Part shown: in pieces, positions 26,032 through 34,004 of the stretch
How positions within the stretch are numbered: position 1 is the stretch's first letter
How the letters are laid out: each line of letters opens with the position of its first letter
DNA from: JAYQKL01 sp038142705
GTDB taxonomy: Bacteria; Pseudomonadota; Alphaproteobacteria; RS24
Assembly: GCA_965217015.1 (NCBI GenBank)
Contig: OZ244224.1
Location: 1,550,001 to 1,614,000 of the forward strand
DNA length: 64,000 nucleotides
Reading direction: 5' to 3'
The notes under the pieces: model-generated
What the model was told of the DNA's origin: nothing
Seen by the model: the letters and a program-made list of their open reading frames with translations, nothing else
The model's database searches: none
Program-made: the position numbers and the translations under genes

Positions 26032-26262
26032 ATGACACAAAACCAAATGGAGGCGCCCGCGCCCAAAAATTATAAATTACTCACAGGCGCAGATGACGCC
26101 GCATTTTGCCAGCGTGTATCCGACCATTTGGATCAGGGATATGTGCTTTATGGCCCGCCCCTAATGGCGGTTTTGCCTGATGGGTCTGTCAAAGTGGGGC
26201 AGGCGATATGCCTCAAGGCTTTTGCGGACGCGTCTGCTGGCAGCACTAGGCCAAATCAATAA
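26032..26262 (+). CDS. DUF1737 domain protein
   Basis: 76 residues. The DUF1737 core is YKLLTGADDAAFCQRVSDHLDQGYVLYGPPLMAVLPDG (about 14-51), followed by KVGQAICL. This small domain is of unknown function and usually occurs alone in alphaproteobacteria. The ribosome site AAGAGGAA (26020-26027) sits close to the ATG. It lies in the same direction as the response regulator, 67 bp downstream across the decamer array, so they may share a transcript. Its last 17 bp overlap the 3' end of xthA on the other strand. Confidence 0.8.
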   Translation: MTQNQMEAPAPKNYKLLTGADDAAFCQRVSDHLDQGYVLYGPPLMAVLPDGSVKVGQAICLKAFADASAGSTRPNQ

Positions 26263-27049
26263 TCACCGGTGCATGGTCTGAGGGGCGTTCCCAACCACGC
26301 GCTTCACGCAGGACTTTATAATTTTTGACATGCGGGGATAGCGCTTGACTGGCCCAAATATGGTCAAGCCGGCGGCCTCTGTCCGATGCGTCCCAGTCGC
26401 GGGCGCGATAGCTCCACCATGAATAAAGTTTTTCATCTTCTGGCACAAACTGGCGCGCAATATCGCGCCATTGAAAGGCGGCCAGCACATCATTTAAGCG
26501 CTGGCGTTCAATCGCGGTATGGCTGACGACATTTTTGAGCTGTTTGGACGACCAAACATCATGCTCATAAGGCGCAATATTAAGGTCGCCGAGCAAAACT
26601 TTTTGGGCGGTTTTTTTGTTTCTAGTCTTTTTGAAAAGCGCTTCCATTTCGTCCAAAAAATCCATTTTGTGACCAAATTTTTCATTAATGCTGCGGTCAG
26701 GTTCATCACCTCCAGCTGGCACATAAAAATTATGTATGCTTAAGGGCGCGCCTTTATATTGGTAAATGGTTTCAACATGGCGACCATCTTCTTTGCCGCA
26801 AAATTTGATTATTTTTTCGCCCTCTAGTGGCACGCGGCTTACTGTTGCAACCCCATGATATCCTTTAATGCCGTTCTTGGCGATGTGGTCAAAGCCCAAT
26901 TTCTTAAAATTCTTCTCCGGAAAACTATCATTCGGGCATTTGGTTTCCTGCAGGCATAAAATATCGGGCTTATGTTGTTTAATCAGTTGCTCAACCAAAC
27001 CAATTCGCAGTCGCACAGAATTTATGTTCCAGCTAATAATACGCATCAT
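26246..27049 (-). CDS. xthA: Exodeoxyribonuclease III
   Basis: 267 residues. XthA is the AP endonuclease and 3'-phosphatase/exonuclease of base-excision repair. Active-site motifs of the EEP superfamily are intact: SWNINSVRLR near the N-terminus, CLQETKCPN (catalytic Glu), FYVPAGG, GDLNIAPYEHDVW (Asp and Asn), LDHIWAS and WERPSDHAPVIIDLA (Asp-His) at the C-terminus. Length is normal. It overlaps the DUF1737 gene tail-to-tail by 17 bp. The unknown gene upstream ends 6 bp before its start, so those two are likely co-transcribed. Confidence 0.96.
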   Translation of the reverse strand: MMRIISWNINSVRLRIGLVEQLIKQHKPDILCLQETKCPNDSFPEKNFKKLGFDHIAKNGIKGYHGVATVSRVPLEGEKIIKFCGKEDGRHVETIYQYKGAPLSIHNFYVPAGGDEPDRSINEKFGHKMDFLDEMEALFKKTRNKKTAQKVLLGDLNIAPYEHDVWSSKQLKNVVSHTAIERQRLNDVLAAFQWRDIARQFVPEDEKLYSWWSYRARDWDASDRGRRLDHIWASQALSPHVKNYKVLREARGWERPSDHAPVIIDLA

Positions 27050-27055
27050 CTTTTC

Positions 27056-27745
27056 CTAAAAAATATTAAAGCTTCGCCCAATCAATGAAACTGGCCAGCG
27101 CCCTTCCTCAAACAAACGGAAGCGCAGCATAAGCGGGTGGGTTTCAATTTCATCTTCTAAAGAGACGCTGGCATCGGTTTGCGCGCGTGCGGCGAGGCCA
27201 GCAATGGCCAATGCGCCGCCATGGCATGCCTGATGTGCCGCCCCCAATGCGAGCTTGCCAAAAAGGTCAACGCTCTCATCGCCATAATACAGTGCTTCTT
27301 CTAGGCAGTTTTCCGCTGCCTCATTAACTGCGCTGGCCATATGGGTTAGCACAACGCCCAGCCCCTCTTCGCTGACAATGGAAAGCGCATCTTGCAGCAA
27401 TCCGGCGCGCAATTGCTCTTCTGCTTCCCATGCTTCGGCATTGAGGTCGAGACTTTCTGCGGCAGTGGCGGCGTCAGCCCAATCGGATAAAATAGCAATA
27501 TCAGCATCTGGAAAGCCCATCGCATCAACATATTGCCGGGCATATTGTAAGCTGTCTGGGCTTAAGGGCTCGCCAAGTTCTGTAAACCAATTGACCCGCA
27601 AGGCGCGGTCTGTAAAATTCCGTAAAGCCGCCAGCACAGGCATTTCATTCTCAAGCGCTAAAAGGCTTTCGGCAGAAATATCATTTTCATCATCAGGGTA
27701 GGATACAGCTTCAGGGCTGTTGTCAGAAAAACGATTTGAAGTCAT
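27056..27745 (-). CDS. Conserved-looking acidic protein of unknown function
   Basis: 229 residues, strongly acidic in the first 35 and Ala/Leu/Glu-rich throughout, so probably mostly helical. No transmembrane segment or signal peptide is seen. I recognise no catalytic motif. The C-terminus HPLMLRFRLFEEGRWPVSLIGRSFNIF is aromatic and looks conserved. It sits between lolA and xthA in the same direction, 6 bp before xthA and 41 bp after lolA. The coding potential is good: it has no long competing frame and normal composition. Function cannot be assigned. Confidence 0.7.
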   Translation of the reverse strand: MTSNRFSDNSPEAVSYPDDENDISAESLLALENEMPVLAALRNFTDRALRVNWFTELGEPLSPDSLQYARQYVDAMGFPDADIAILSDWADAATAAESLDLNAEAWEAEEQLRAGLLQDALSIVSEEGLGVVLTHMASAVNEAAENCLEEALYYGDESVDLFGKLALGAAHQACHGGALAIAGLAARAQTDASVSLEDEIETHPLMLRFRLFEEGRWPVSLIGRSFNIF

Positions 27746-27786
27746 GAGCTGTTTTACCCTGTCCGTTCTTAAATTGCCATGCCTGA

Positions 27787-28449
27787 TTATCGGCGCGGCC
27801 CGCGTTTCTTCCTATAGTCTAGTTCAAAACTTTGCGCGGGGAGACTGTCGCGCACCACCAAATCCCGCAACACTAAAGTGATGGTTTGGCCTTGCGCATC
27901 GACCACGCGCCAGCCGCGCAATTGCGCTGGCTTGGTGTCGAAGGTTAAATAAAGCCGCCCTGCTGCGTCACCAGACGGGTCCTCCAACAAGGCTTCTGCC
28001 AGCGTACCAGAGACAATGACATCGCGGGTGGAGGGTTGATTGGCAAAATCAAAATTTGAATTGAGAAATAAGGGCAACGGAGTTGCGGCCAGCGGATATA
28101 TATCAGGCTCTTTACCGGTTTCTTCTTGAATATAAAGCCCGTTTTTTTTCACCATGACAATCATGGTTGCCGGCGCGTCATAAATAAATTTCAGCCGCCC
28201 CCCTTCGGCATATAAAAATTTCCCGCTCAGGCTCGCGCCTTGCGCATCGATTTGAATAAACCGACCTTCTAGCGCTTTTAGATTTTGCAAATATTGGGTC
28301 AGGCTGGCCAATGCGGCGGCTTGGGCGGGTGTCCAGTTTTTCCCTGCCTGCGCGTTGGCGGTTTGGGGCGCGCTCGTGGCCATCATGAGTGCGATGAGCG
28401 CGAGGCAAAAGGCAACACACCAAGGCGCAATATGCCGAAAGCCACGCAT
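27787..28449 (-). CDS. lolA: Outer-membrane lipoprotein carrier protein LolA-like
   Basis: 220 residues. LolA carries lipoproteins across the periplasm from LolCDE to the outer membrane. A Sec signal peptide covers about residues 1-34 (hydrophobic core AFCLALIALMMATSA, cleavage near ANAQA). The mature part has LTQYLQNLKALEGRFIQID, LSGKFLYAEGGRLKFIYDAP and MIVMVKKNGLYIQEE, the beta-rich half-barrel typical of LolA. It overlaps ftsK by 1 bp; the ftsK-lolA order is common. The lipoproteins LptE and the DUF3576 protein encoded nearby are likely clients, by inference. Confidence 0.9.
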   Translation of the reverse strand: MRGFRHIAPWCVAFCLALIALMMATSAPQTANAQAGKNWTPAQAAALASLTQYLQNLKALEGRFIQIDAQGASLSGKFLYAEGGRLKFIYDAPATMIVMVKKNGLYIQEETGKEPDIYPLAATPLPLFLNSNFDFANQPSTRDVIVSGTLAEALLEDPSGDAAGRLYLTFDTKPAQLRGWRVVDAQGQTITLVLRDLVVRDSLPAQSFELDYRKKRGPRR

Positions 28450-30959
28450 TAGTGTTTGCCCGCCAAAACTTCGCGCTTGCCCGCATGGTTGGGTGGGCTG
28501 ATGACGCCTTGCTCTTCCATTTTTTCAATCAAGGTCGCGGCGCGGTTATAGCCAATTGATAAGCGGCGTTGGACATAGCTAGTAGAGGCGCGATTATCAC
28601 GCGTCACAATCGCAACAGCTTGGTCGTAAAGGCTGTCACCGCTCGCGCCCTCGTCACCGCCAAAACTTTCTTCGGGCTCGCTGGTGACGGCCTCTACATA
28701 ATCAGGCTGGCCTTGTTTTTTCAAAAACCGCACAACTTTTTCAACTTCCCCATCAGAAACAAATGGGCCGTGAATGCGCTGCAATCGCCCGCCACCAGCC
28801 ATATAAAGCATATCCCCCATGCCGAGTAATTGCTCTGCCCCCTGCTCGCCCAGCACGGTGCGGCTGTCAATGCGCGAGGTCACTTGAAACGACATGCGGC
28901 TTGGGAAATTCGCCTTAATTGTGCCCGTGATGACATCAACAGAAGGGCGCTGGGTTGCGGTGATTAAATGCACACCCGCCGCCCGCGCCATTTGCGCCAG
29001 CCTTTGAATTGCGCCTTCAATCTCTTTGCCCGCCACGAGCATTAAGTCCGCCATTTCATCAATGACAATCACAATAAAAGGCAGCTTCTCTGGGTTGATT
29101 TCTTCTTGCTCATACCGCGCTTCACCCGTATCAGGGTCAAGGCCAATTTGAACTTTGCGCGTCAGTTTTTCGCCTTTTTCCAGCGCTTCCACCATGCGCT
29201 CATTATAGCCATGAATATTCCGCACCCCAATTTTGGACATTTTTCGATAGCGGTTTTCCATTTCTTGCACGGCCCATTTTAAGGCCACCACCGCTTTTTT
29301 CGGCTCGGTGACAACGGGTGCAAGCAAATGCGGTATGCCGTCATAAACTGAAAGCTCAAGCATTTTGGGGTCAACCAAAATCAACCGACATTCATGCGGC
29401 GTCATGCGGTAAAGAATAGATAAAATCATGGCGTTAATGCCAACCGATTTACCAGAGCCAGTCGTGCCAGCCACCAGTAAATGCGGCATGCGCGCTAGGT
29501 CGCTTAAAATCGGTGCGCCGCCAATATCTTTGCCAAGTGCCAATGGCAGCCCACCAGAGTTTTTCTCAAATTCTGCGCTGGATAAAAGCTCGCGCAAATA
29601 AACGGTCTCGCGGTCTGTGTTTGGCAGCTCAATTCCAATCACATTTTGGCCCGGCACGGTGGCAACGCGGCACGCTACCGCGCTCATTGAGCGCGCAATA
29701 TCATCGGCCAACCCAACCACGCGAGAGGCGCGTATCCCTGCGGCTGGTTCAAGCTCATAAAGCGTCACCACAGGGCCAGGCCGCACGCGTAAGATTTGGC
29801 CCTTAATGCCGAAATCCTCCAACACGCCCTCAAGCAAACGCGCATTGGCTTGCAGCGCATCTTCGCTGATTTTCTTTTGTCCACGCTGGCGCGCTTCAGT
29901 GAGCAGGCGCAAGGGCGGCAATTCAAAATCACTATTGCCTTCAAAAGACAGCGCATGCTGGTCTTCACGCGCAGCACGCTTGCCGGGTGTTGATTTTTGC
30001 TTAGGCATTTCCACCGGAATTTCATTCTGGGCCCGCGCTTCACTGGCCGGCGCGCCTGAAAGTGTGGGTTCTTTTTTTCTTTTGGCGCGCGGTTTTTTGC
30101 TGGCGGTGCTGGCATAGCCTTGTGCGGCATCAAGATGTTCATTTTGTTCTAAGCCTGCCATATTGCGTGTTCTGCTGAACACATTGGCGACAGCTGTGGT
30201 CAATCTCTCGCTGGCCAGCGCAATGGTTTTGCGCCATCGGCTTTTCGCGTTTTCTTCTGGCGCAGGCTTTGCATCTGCTTTCGCGTTTTTCATCTCACGT
30301 AATTTTCTAAGACCAGCAATGGTTTTTTGCGCGCTGGTTTTCATGTATTTCAGGCTCACCACCAGCCAGCCCGCCGCGACCAAAGAAAGCGTTACCGCGA
30401 TTGCCGCGCAGGCAATACTGATGCTTTTCAATGCGGCATCACTTAGGGTGACACCAACAATATCGCCAAGCTGCGGCAGGAGGGCAGCCAAACCATGCCC
30501 CAATAAGCCGCCAGCTAGGGGCGTGATGGCGACCGCGCTGGGCGTTATTGTGAGGGTTTGCGCCCATAACGCGCTGGCCAGCGACAAGCCCATCAATGCG
30601 ATGAGCCAGCTGAGGAAGCGGAAATAAGGCCATGATATTTTTTGCTTGCGCAGACAGCGCCACCCAAAAGCGGCAATGGCGGGCAGAGCTGCCCATACAC
30701 CAATGCCAAAAATCTGTAAAAGCTGGTCACTCACGGTGGCACCAAAAACGCCCAACCAATTTTCAGGCTCGGCACCAGTGGCGCGATTCCAGCTTGGGTC
30801 TTGCGGGTGGTGGCTGAACAGCGCCAAGCCTATCGCGATTGTGCCAAGCATTAAGCCAAGCCCAATAATCTCGCGCCCTCGCGCCAAGATGAAAGCACGA
30901 CTGGCAGCGCCTATTTTGGCCAGAAAAGTGTTTTTCTTTTTCGTTTTTTGCTGTGGCAT
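28449..30959 (-). CDS. ftsK: DNA translocase FtsK
   Basis: 836 residues. FtsK anchors at the division septum and pumps DNA to resolve chromosome dimers with XerCD. The N-terminal 215 residues contain about four membrane segments. A charged linker (about 215-350) leads to the motor domain: ALGKDIGGAPILSDLARMPHLLVAGTTGSGKS with Walker A, then IVIVIDEMADLMLV as Walker B. The C-terminal winged-helix gamma domain (DSLYDQAVAIVTRDNRASTSYVQRRLSIGYNRAA) reads polarity sequences. All parts are present and the length is in the usual 800-900 range. It follows the aminotransferase gene by 3 bp. Confidence 0.96.
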   Translation of the reverse strand: MPQQKTKKKNTFLAKIGAASRAFILARGREIIGLGLMLGTIAIGLALFSHHPQDPSWNRATGAEPENWLGVFGATVSDQLLQIFGIGVWAALPAIAAFGWRCLRKQKISWPYFRFLSWLIALMGLSLASALWAQTLTITPSAVAITPLAGGLLGHGLAALLPQLGDIVGVTLSDAALKSISIACAAIAVTLSLVAAGWLVVSLKYMKTSAQKTIAGLRKLREMKNAKADAKPAPEENAKSRWRKTIALASERLTTAVANVFSRTRNMAGLEQNEHLDAAQGYASTASKKPRAKRKKEPTLSGAPASEARAQNEIPVEMPKQKSTPGKRAAREDQHALSFEGNSDFELPPLRLLTEARQRGQKKISEDALQANARLLEGVLEDFGIKGQILRVRPGPVVTLYELEPAAGIRASRVVGLADDIARSMSAVACRVATVPGQNVIGIELPNTDRETVYLRELLSSAEFEKNSGGLPLALGKDIGGAPILSDLARMPHLLVAGTTGSGKSVGINAMILSILYRMTPHECRLILVDPKMLELSVYDGIPHLLAPVVTEPKKAVVALKWAVQEMENRYRKMSKIGVRNIHGYNERMVEALEKGEKLTRKVQIGLDPDTGEARYEQEEINPEKLPFIVIVIDEMADLMLVAGKEIEGAIQRLAQMARAAGVHLITATQRPSVDVITGTIKANFPSRMSFQVTSRIDSRTVLGEQGAEQLLGMGDMLYMAGGGRLQRIHGPFVSDGEVEKVVRFLKKQGQPDYVEAVTSEPEESFGGDEGASGDSLYDQAVAIVTRDNRASTSYVQRRLSIGYNRAATLIEKMEEQGVISPPNHAGKREVLAGKH

Positions 30960-30962
30960 ATC

Positions 30963-32207
30963 TTATGATAACCCTGCTTCGCTTAAAGTTTCACGCATTT
31001 TTATCAAAGCCTGCTCGGTTTTTTCTGTGGTATCAACGAGCGCTACGCGGATATAAGCCGCGCCCGGGTCTGATGCCCCGCTTGGGCGCGATAAATAGCT
31101 GCCGGGCAAAACTTTGATAGCGGCTTTTTGCCAAAGCTCAAGACAAGCTTTTTCGCCATGGCCGACATTGAGCCATAAAAAGAAGCCGCCCTCTGGTCTA
31201 AAAAAACCAAACGCGCCTGCTAAAATGTTTTCTGCTACATCAAATTTTTCTTGATAAAGCGCCCGATTGGCCGCCACATGCGCATCATCTTGCCAAGCCA
31301 AGGCAGCGGCCTCAAGTGTGGCGATAGGGGTTTGTGGCCCAGCAACCAATCGGAACTGATAATAGGCCTCCATAATATCCGCCCCGCCCGCACAAAAGCC
31401 TGAGCGCAAGCCCGGCAGGTTTGAGCGCTTTGACAAGGAGTGAAAGACCACTAAATTCTGCGCCCCTTCTGGTCTCTTTTCAGCACAGTTTAGGGCCGAG
31501 AGCGGTGGGTCTTTCTCGAAACACCTGTCATAAATTTCCATATAGCATTCATCTAAAATCACCAGAAAGTCGTATTTTGCTGCCAAGTCTAACAGCTTGT
31601 CCAAATAGGCCGCTGGCGCGATGGCACCTTGAGGGTTGGCAGGCGAGCACATAAAAAAGGCGCGCAATTGCGACAGGGTATCGGGGGTTAGCTGACCTAG
31701 ATCGGGTAAAAACCCATTTTCTTTATCTGCCGATAAATAAACTGGCGTCGCTCCCGCAGCCTGTGCGGCGGCGGCATAAACTTGATAAAACGGGTTCGGC
31801 ATCGCCATCAGGGTTTTATCAGACCGGTTTGGGCGCGCCAGTTGTGCCAATAAAAACAGCCCCTCGCGTGTGCCGCTTACGGGCAAAATCTGATGCGGCT
31901 GTGGGCAGGGATTTTTCAGCCCAAATCGCCGTGCCAGCCAGCCGCGCACCGCGTCTTGCCAAATCGGCAGCCCCTCAATTGGCGGATAGCGCCCATAGCT
32001 GGCGCCATTTTGGGCGGCGCAGATTGTCAGCTTTTCCAACACAAATTCAGGCGGCGCGTGCCGTGGTGCGCCAATGGTCAGGTCAAAAATGGGCTTGTTT
32101 TCTGGTGGCGCCACATCGGCCAGCAAATGACGCAAACGCGCAAAGGGCCCAATTTGCTGGGATATTGGAGAGGTGTCTGCTTGACCGGCAAGTGGCGTAG
32201 ATGACAT
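30963..32207 (-). CDS. PLP-dependent class I/II aminotransferase (DapC-type succinyldiaminopimelate transaminase)
   Basis: 414 residues from the ATG at 32207 (AGGAC upstream); the frame extends to 32255 without family homology. The fold-type I aminotransferase core is clear: LTIGAPRHAPPEFV near the N-terminus, GTREGLFLLAQL, and MCSPANPQGAI. The PLP lysine is in VVFHSLSKRSNLPGLRSGF, and FLWLNVG and YIRVALVD close the domain. The SLSKRSNLPGLRSGF form is typical of DapC-like enzymes converting N-succinyl-L,L-2-amino-6-oxopimelate in lysine/peptidoglycan synthesis, but other aminotransferases share it. It is followed by ftsK. Confidence 0.85.
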   Translation of the reverse strand: MSSTPLAGQADTSPISQQIGPFARLRHLLADVAPPENKPIFDLTIGAPRHAPPEFVLEKLTICAAQNGASYGRYPPIEGLPIWQDAVRGWLARRFGLKNPCPQPHQILPVSGTREGLFLLAQLARPNRSDKTLMAMPNPFYQVYAAAAQAAGATPVYLSADKENGFLPDLGQLTPDTLSQLRAFFMCSPANPQGAIAPAAYLDKLLDLAAKYDFLVILDECYMEIYDRCFEKDPPLSALNCAEKRPEGAQNLVVFHSLSKRSNLPGLRSGFCAGGADIMEAYYQFRLVAGPQTPIATLEAAALAWQDDAHVAANRALYQEKFDVAENILAGAFGFFRPEGGFFLWLNVGHGEKACLELWQKAAIKVLPGSYLSRPSGASDPGAAYIRVALVDTTEKTEQALIKMRETLSEAGLS

Positions 32208-32310
32208 GTAGCGGCGTGTCCTGTTGGTTGAATGGCTGATGATTATAGCTTTCAATTATAACAATATTCGCGCCTGTTTCACCATTCTTTCCCGCTTGTT
32301 GCCGCAATAA

Positions 32311-32346
32311 AAAACCCGCCCCAAGAGGAGCGGGTTTTATATTTAT
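32311..32346. terminator. Intrinsic terminator downstream of amtB (possibly bidirectional)
   Basis: AAAACCCGCCCC (32311-32322) pairs with GGAGCGGGTTTT (32327-32338) around an AAGA loop, with one C-A mismatch in 12 bp. On the minus strand the stem is followed by TTTTTTATT, a good U-tract, 24 bp after the amtB stop. It also insulates amtB from the aminotransferase gene. Confidence 0.85.
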
Positions 32347-32361
32347 TGTCAGGCTGGTATG

Positions 32362-33603
32362 TTATCGGCTGCTGCCAGATAACGCCGCTTCGGGTTCGGC
32401 CTGAATTTTATGAATTGCCAAATCCGCGCCCATGGCCTCTTCTTCCTCTGTTAGGCGAATGCCCAATGTTGCCTTTAAGATGCCGTAAACCAGCAAGCCC
32501 GCAAACAGGGCAAAAGCACAACCTGCGAGACTGCCAATCAGCTGCGCCATAAAGCTGACACCACCAAGCCCGCCAAGTGCGGTTTGGCCAAATATGCCCG
32601 CCGCGATGCCGCCCCAAAGGCCTGCCAATCCGTGCAGCGGCCAGACGCCCAAAACATCATCAATTTTAAGTCTTTCCTGACAGATGGTGAAGAACACGAC
32701 AAAAATTCCGCCGCCAACCGCACCGGTGATGAAAGAGCCAAGCGGGTGCATAATGTTAGAACCCGCGCATACAGCGACCAGTCCTGCGAGCGCGCCATTG
32801 TGAATAAACCCTGGATCGTTTTTGCCAATAATCATGGCGGCTAAAATACCGCCCGCCATGGCCAGTAGTGAGTTCATGGCTACGAGCCCGGTCACGCTTT
32901 CAAGCGCTTGCGCACTCATGACATTAAACCCAAACCAGCCAACGCATAGCATCCATGAGCCGAGCGCCAACCATGGGATAGATGATGGTGGAAAAGCCCG
33001 ACCCCGTGGGCCATAACGCCCGGTGCGGGCGCCCAGCATCAAGACCGCGCCCAAGGCCGCCCAGCCCCCAACGCCATGCACGACAATGGAGCCAGCAAAA
33101 TCATTAAAAGGGGCGCCAAATGTTGCGGTGAGCCAATCCTGAAAACCAAAATTGCCGCCCCAGATGAGGCCTTCGAAAAATGGGTAAAACAAGGCAACCA
33201 ATAGGGCGGTTGCAATGAGTTGCGGCACAAATTTTGCGCGCTCGGCAATACCGCCAGAAATAATGGCTGGAATGGCCGCGGCGAAAGTGAGCAGGAAGAA
33301 AAACTTCACAAGGTCGAGGCCTTGTGGGCTAAAGCCTGCTGAGGCATCATCGCCCTGCAACGCCGCCGCAGAAAAAAGAAAATCAACGCCATAGGCCACG
33401 CCATAACCCACAAAGAAATAGGCGATGGTGGACACAGCGAAATCTGAGATAATTTTAACCAGCGCATTAACTTGGTTCTTTTTGCGCACTGTGCCGACTT
33501 CAAGAAAGGCGAAGCCCGCATGCATGGCAAAAACCAAAATGGCACCCATTAAAAGAAAAAATACATCGCCGCCAACAGACGCGACTTCCGGACCGGTTGT
33601 CAT
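32362..33603 (-). CDS. amtB: Ammonium transporter AmtB
   Basis: 413 residues. AmtB is a trimeric inner-membrane channel for ammonium. Eleven or so membrane segments are evident. The family shows through MHAGFAFLEVGTVRKKN near the N-terminus, twin pore histidines in IVVHGVGGWAALGAVLML and WPLHGLAGLWGGI, and GNFGFQDWLTATFGAPFNDFAGS. The start at 33603 has a perfect GGAGGA (33611-33616) and lies 39 bp downstream of a sigma-54 promoter; the longer open frame to 33657 would begin inside that promoter. No signal peptide is present, as in many AmtB without cleaved leader. No glnK (P-II) gene is adjacent. Confidence 0.95.
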   Translation of the reverse strand: MTTGPEVASVGGDVFFLLMGAILVFAMHAGFAFLEVGTVRKKNQVNALVKIISDFAVSTIAYFFVGYGVAYGVDFLFSAAALQGDDASAGFSPQGLDLVKFFFLLTFAAAIPAIISGGIAERAKFVPQLIATALLVALFYPFFEGLIWGGNFGFQDWLTATFGAPFNDFAGSIVVHGVGGWAALGAVLMLGARTGRYGPRGRAFPPSSIPWLALGSWMLCVGWFGFNVMSAQALESVTGLVAMNSLLAMAGGILAAMIIGKNDPGFIHNGALAGLVAVCAGSNIMHPLGSFITGAVGGGIFVVFFTICQERLKIDDVLGVWPLHGLAGLWGGIAAGIFGQTALGGLGGVSFMAQLIGSLAGCAFALFAGLLVYGILKATLGIRLTEEEEAMGADLAIHKIQAEPEAALSGSSR

Positions 33604-33640
33604 AAGACATTCCTCCATAATTAGCTTAACGCTGTACTTA

Positions 33641-33657
33641 AGCAAGTAGCGTGCCAA
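33641..33657 (-). promoter_or_regulatory. Sigma-54 (RpoN) promoter of amtB
   Basis: Read on the minus strand the sequence is TTGGCACGCTACTTGCT. It fits the RpoN consensus TGGCAC-N5-TTGCW exactly, with the invariant GG (33655-33654) and GC (33643-33642) separated by 10 bp. Transcription would start about 12 bp further on, leaving a short leader with the GGAGGA ribosome site. Nitrogen-limited, NtrC-activated transcription of amtB is the known logic of such promoters. Confidence 0.88.
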
Positions 33658-34004
33658 AAAACGCCAATATGGATCGGCCTAATAAAGCCTATTATTATCA
33701 GCGGGTTAGATAAAACCTTTGAGAGGGTGTGGTAGTGGGAGGTTTGATCACGGAAGAGGCGGTCTTAATCCCGCTTATTTTTGCATAAATTTTATGCAGT
33801 TTGGGTGGTTGGTGTAAATTGTGTCTAAAAAATAGGCGGCTTGGTGGTTCTGGCGGCTGAAATGCTTTATAGTCGCAAATATTCTTTTGTATTTTATGGG
33901 TGTGACGAAATAATCTGAATTGCCGCTGGACTTTGCGGCGGCGCTCAGCCATTTTGAGGCATTCGTTTAAGACATTCATATCGAATTAGGGGCCTAGGGC
34001 GGCG
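33658..34004. promoter_or_regulatory. amtB-ubiH intergenic region with an NtrC-like palindrome
   Basis: 347 bp without a convincing gene. It holds a 17-bp perfect inverted repeat, TGCATAAA-T-TTTATGCA, at 33782-33798, about 130 bp upstream of the amtB sigma-54 promoter. The TGCA-N9-TGCA arms match the ends and spacing of NtrC sites (TGCACC-N5-GGTGCA), and the distance suits an enhancer. A 93-codon minus-strand frame at 33698-33979 overlaps it and is not believed to be a gene. The promoter for the plus-strand monooxygenase must also lie here; I could not place it. Confidence 0.5.

Noticed and set aside
33604..33657. Longer amtB start at 33657
   Set aside because: It would begin inside the sigma-54 promoter, whereas the ATG at 33603 has a perfect ribosome site.
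33698..33979. 93-codon minus-strand frame upstream of amtB
   Set aside because: It overlaps the palindrome and upstream promoter region, has a basic, low-complexity translation, no ribosome site, and no resemblance to GlnK.
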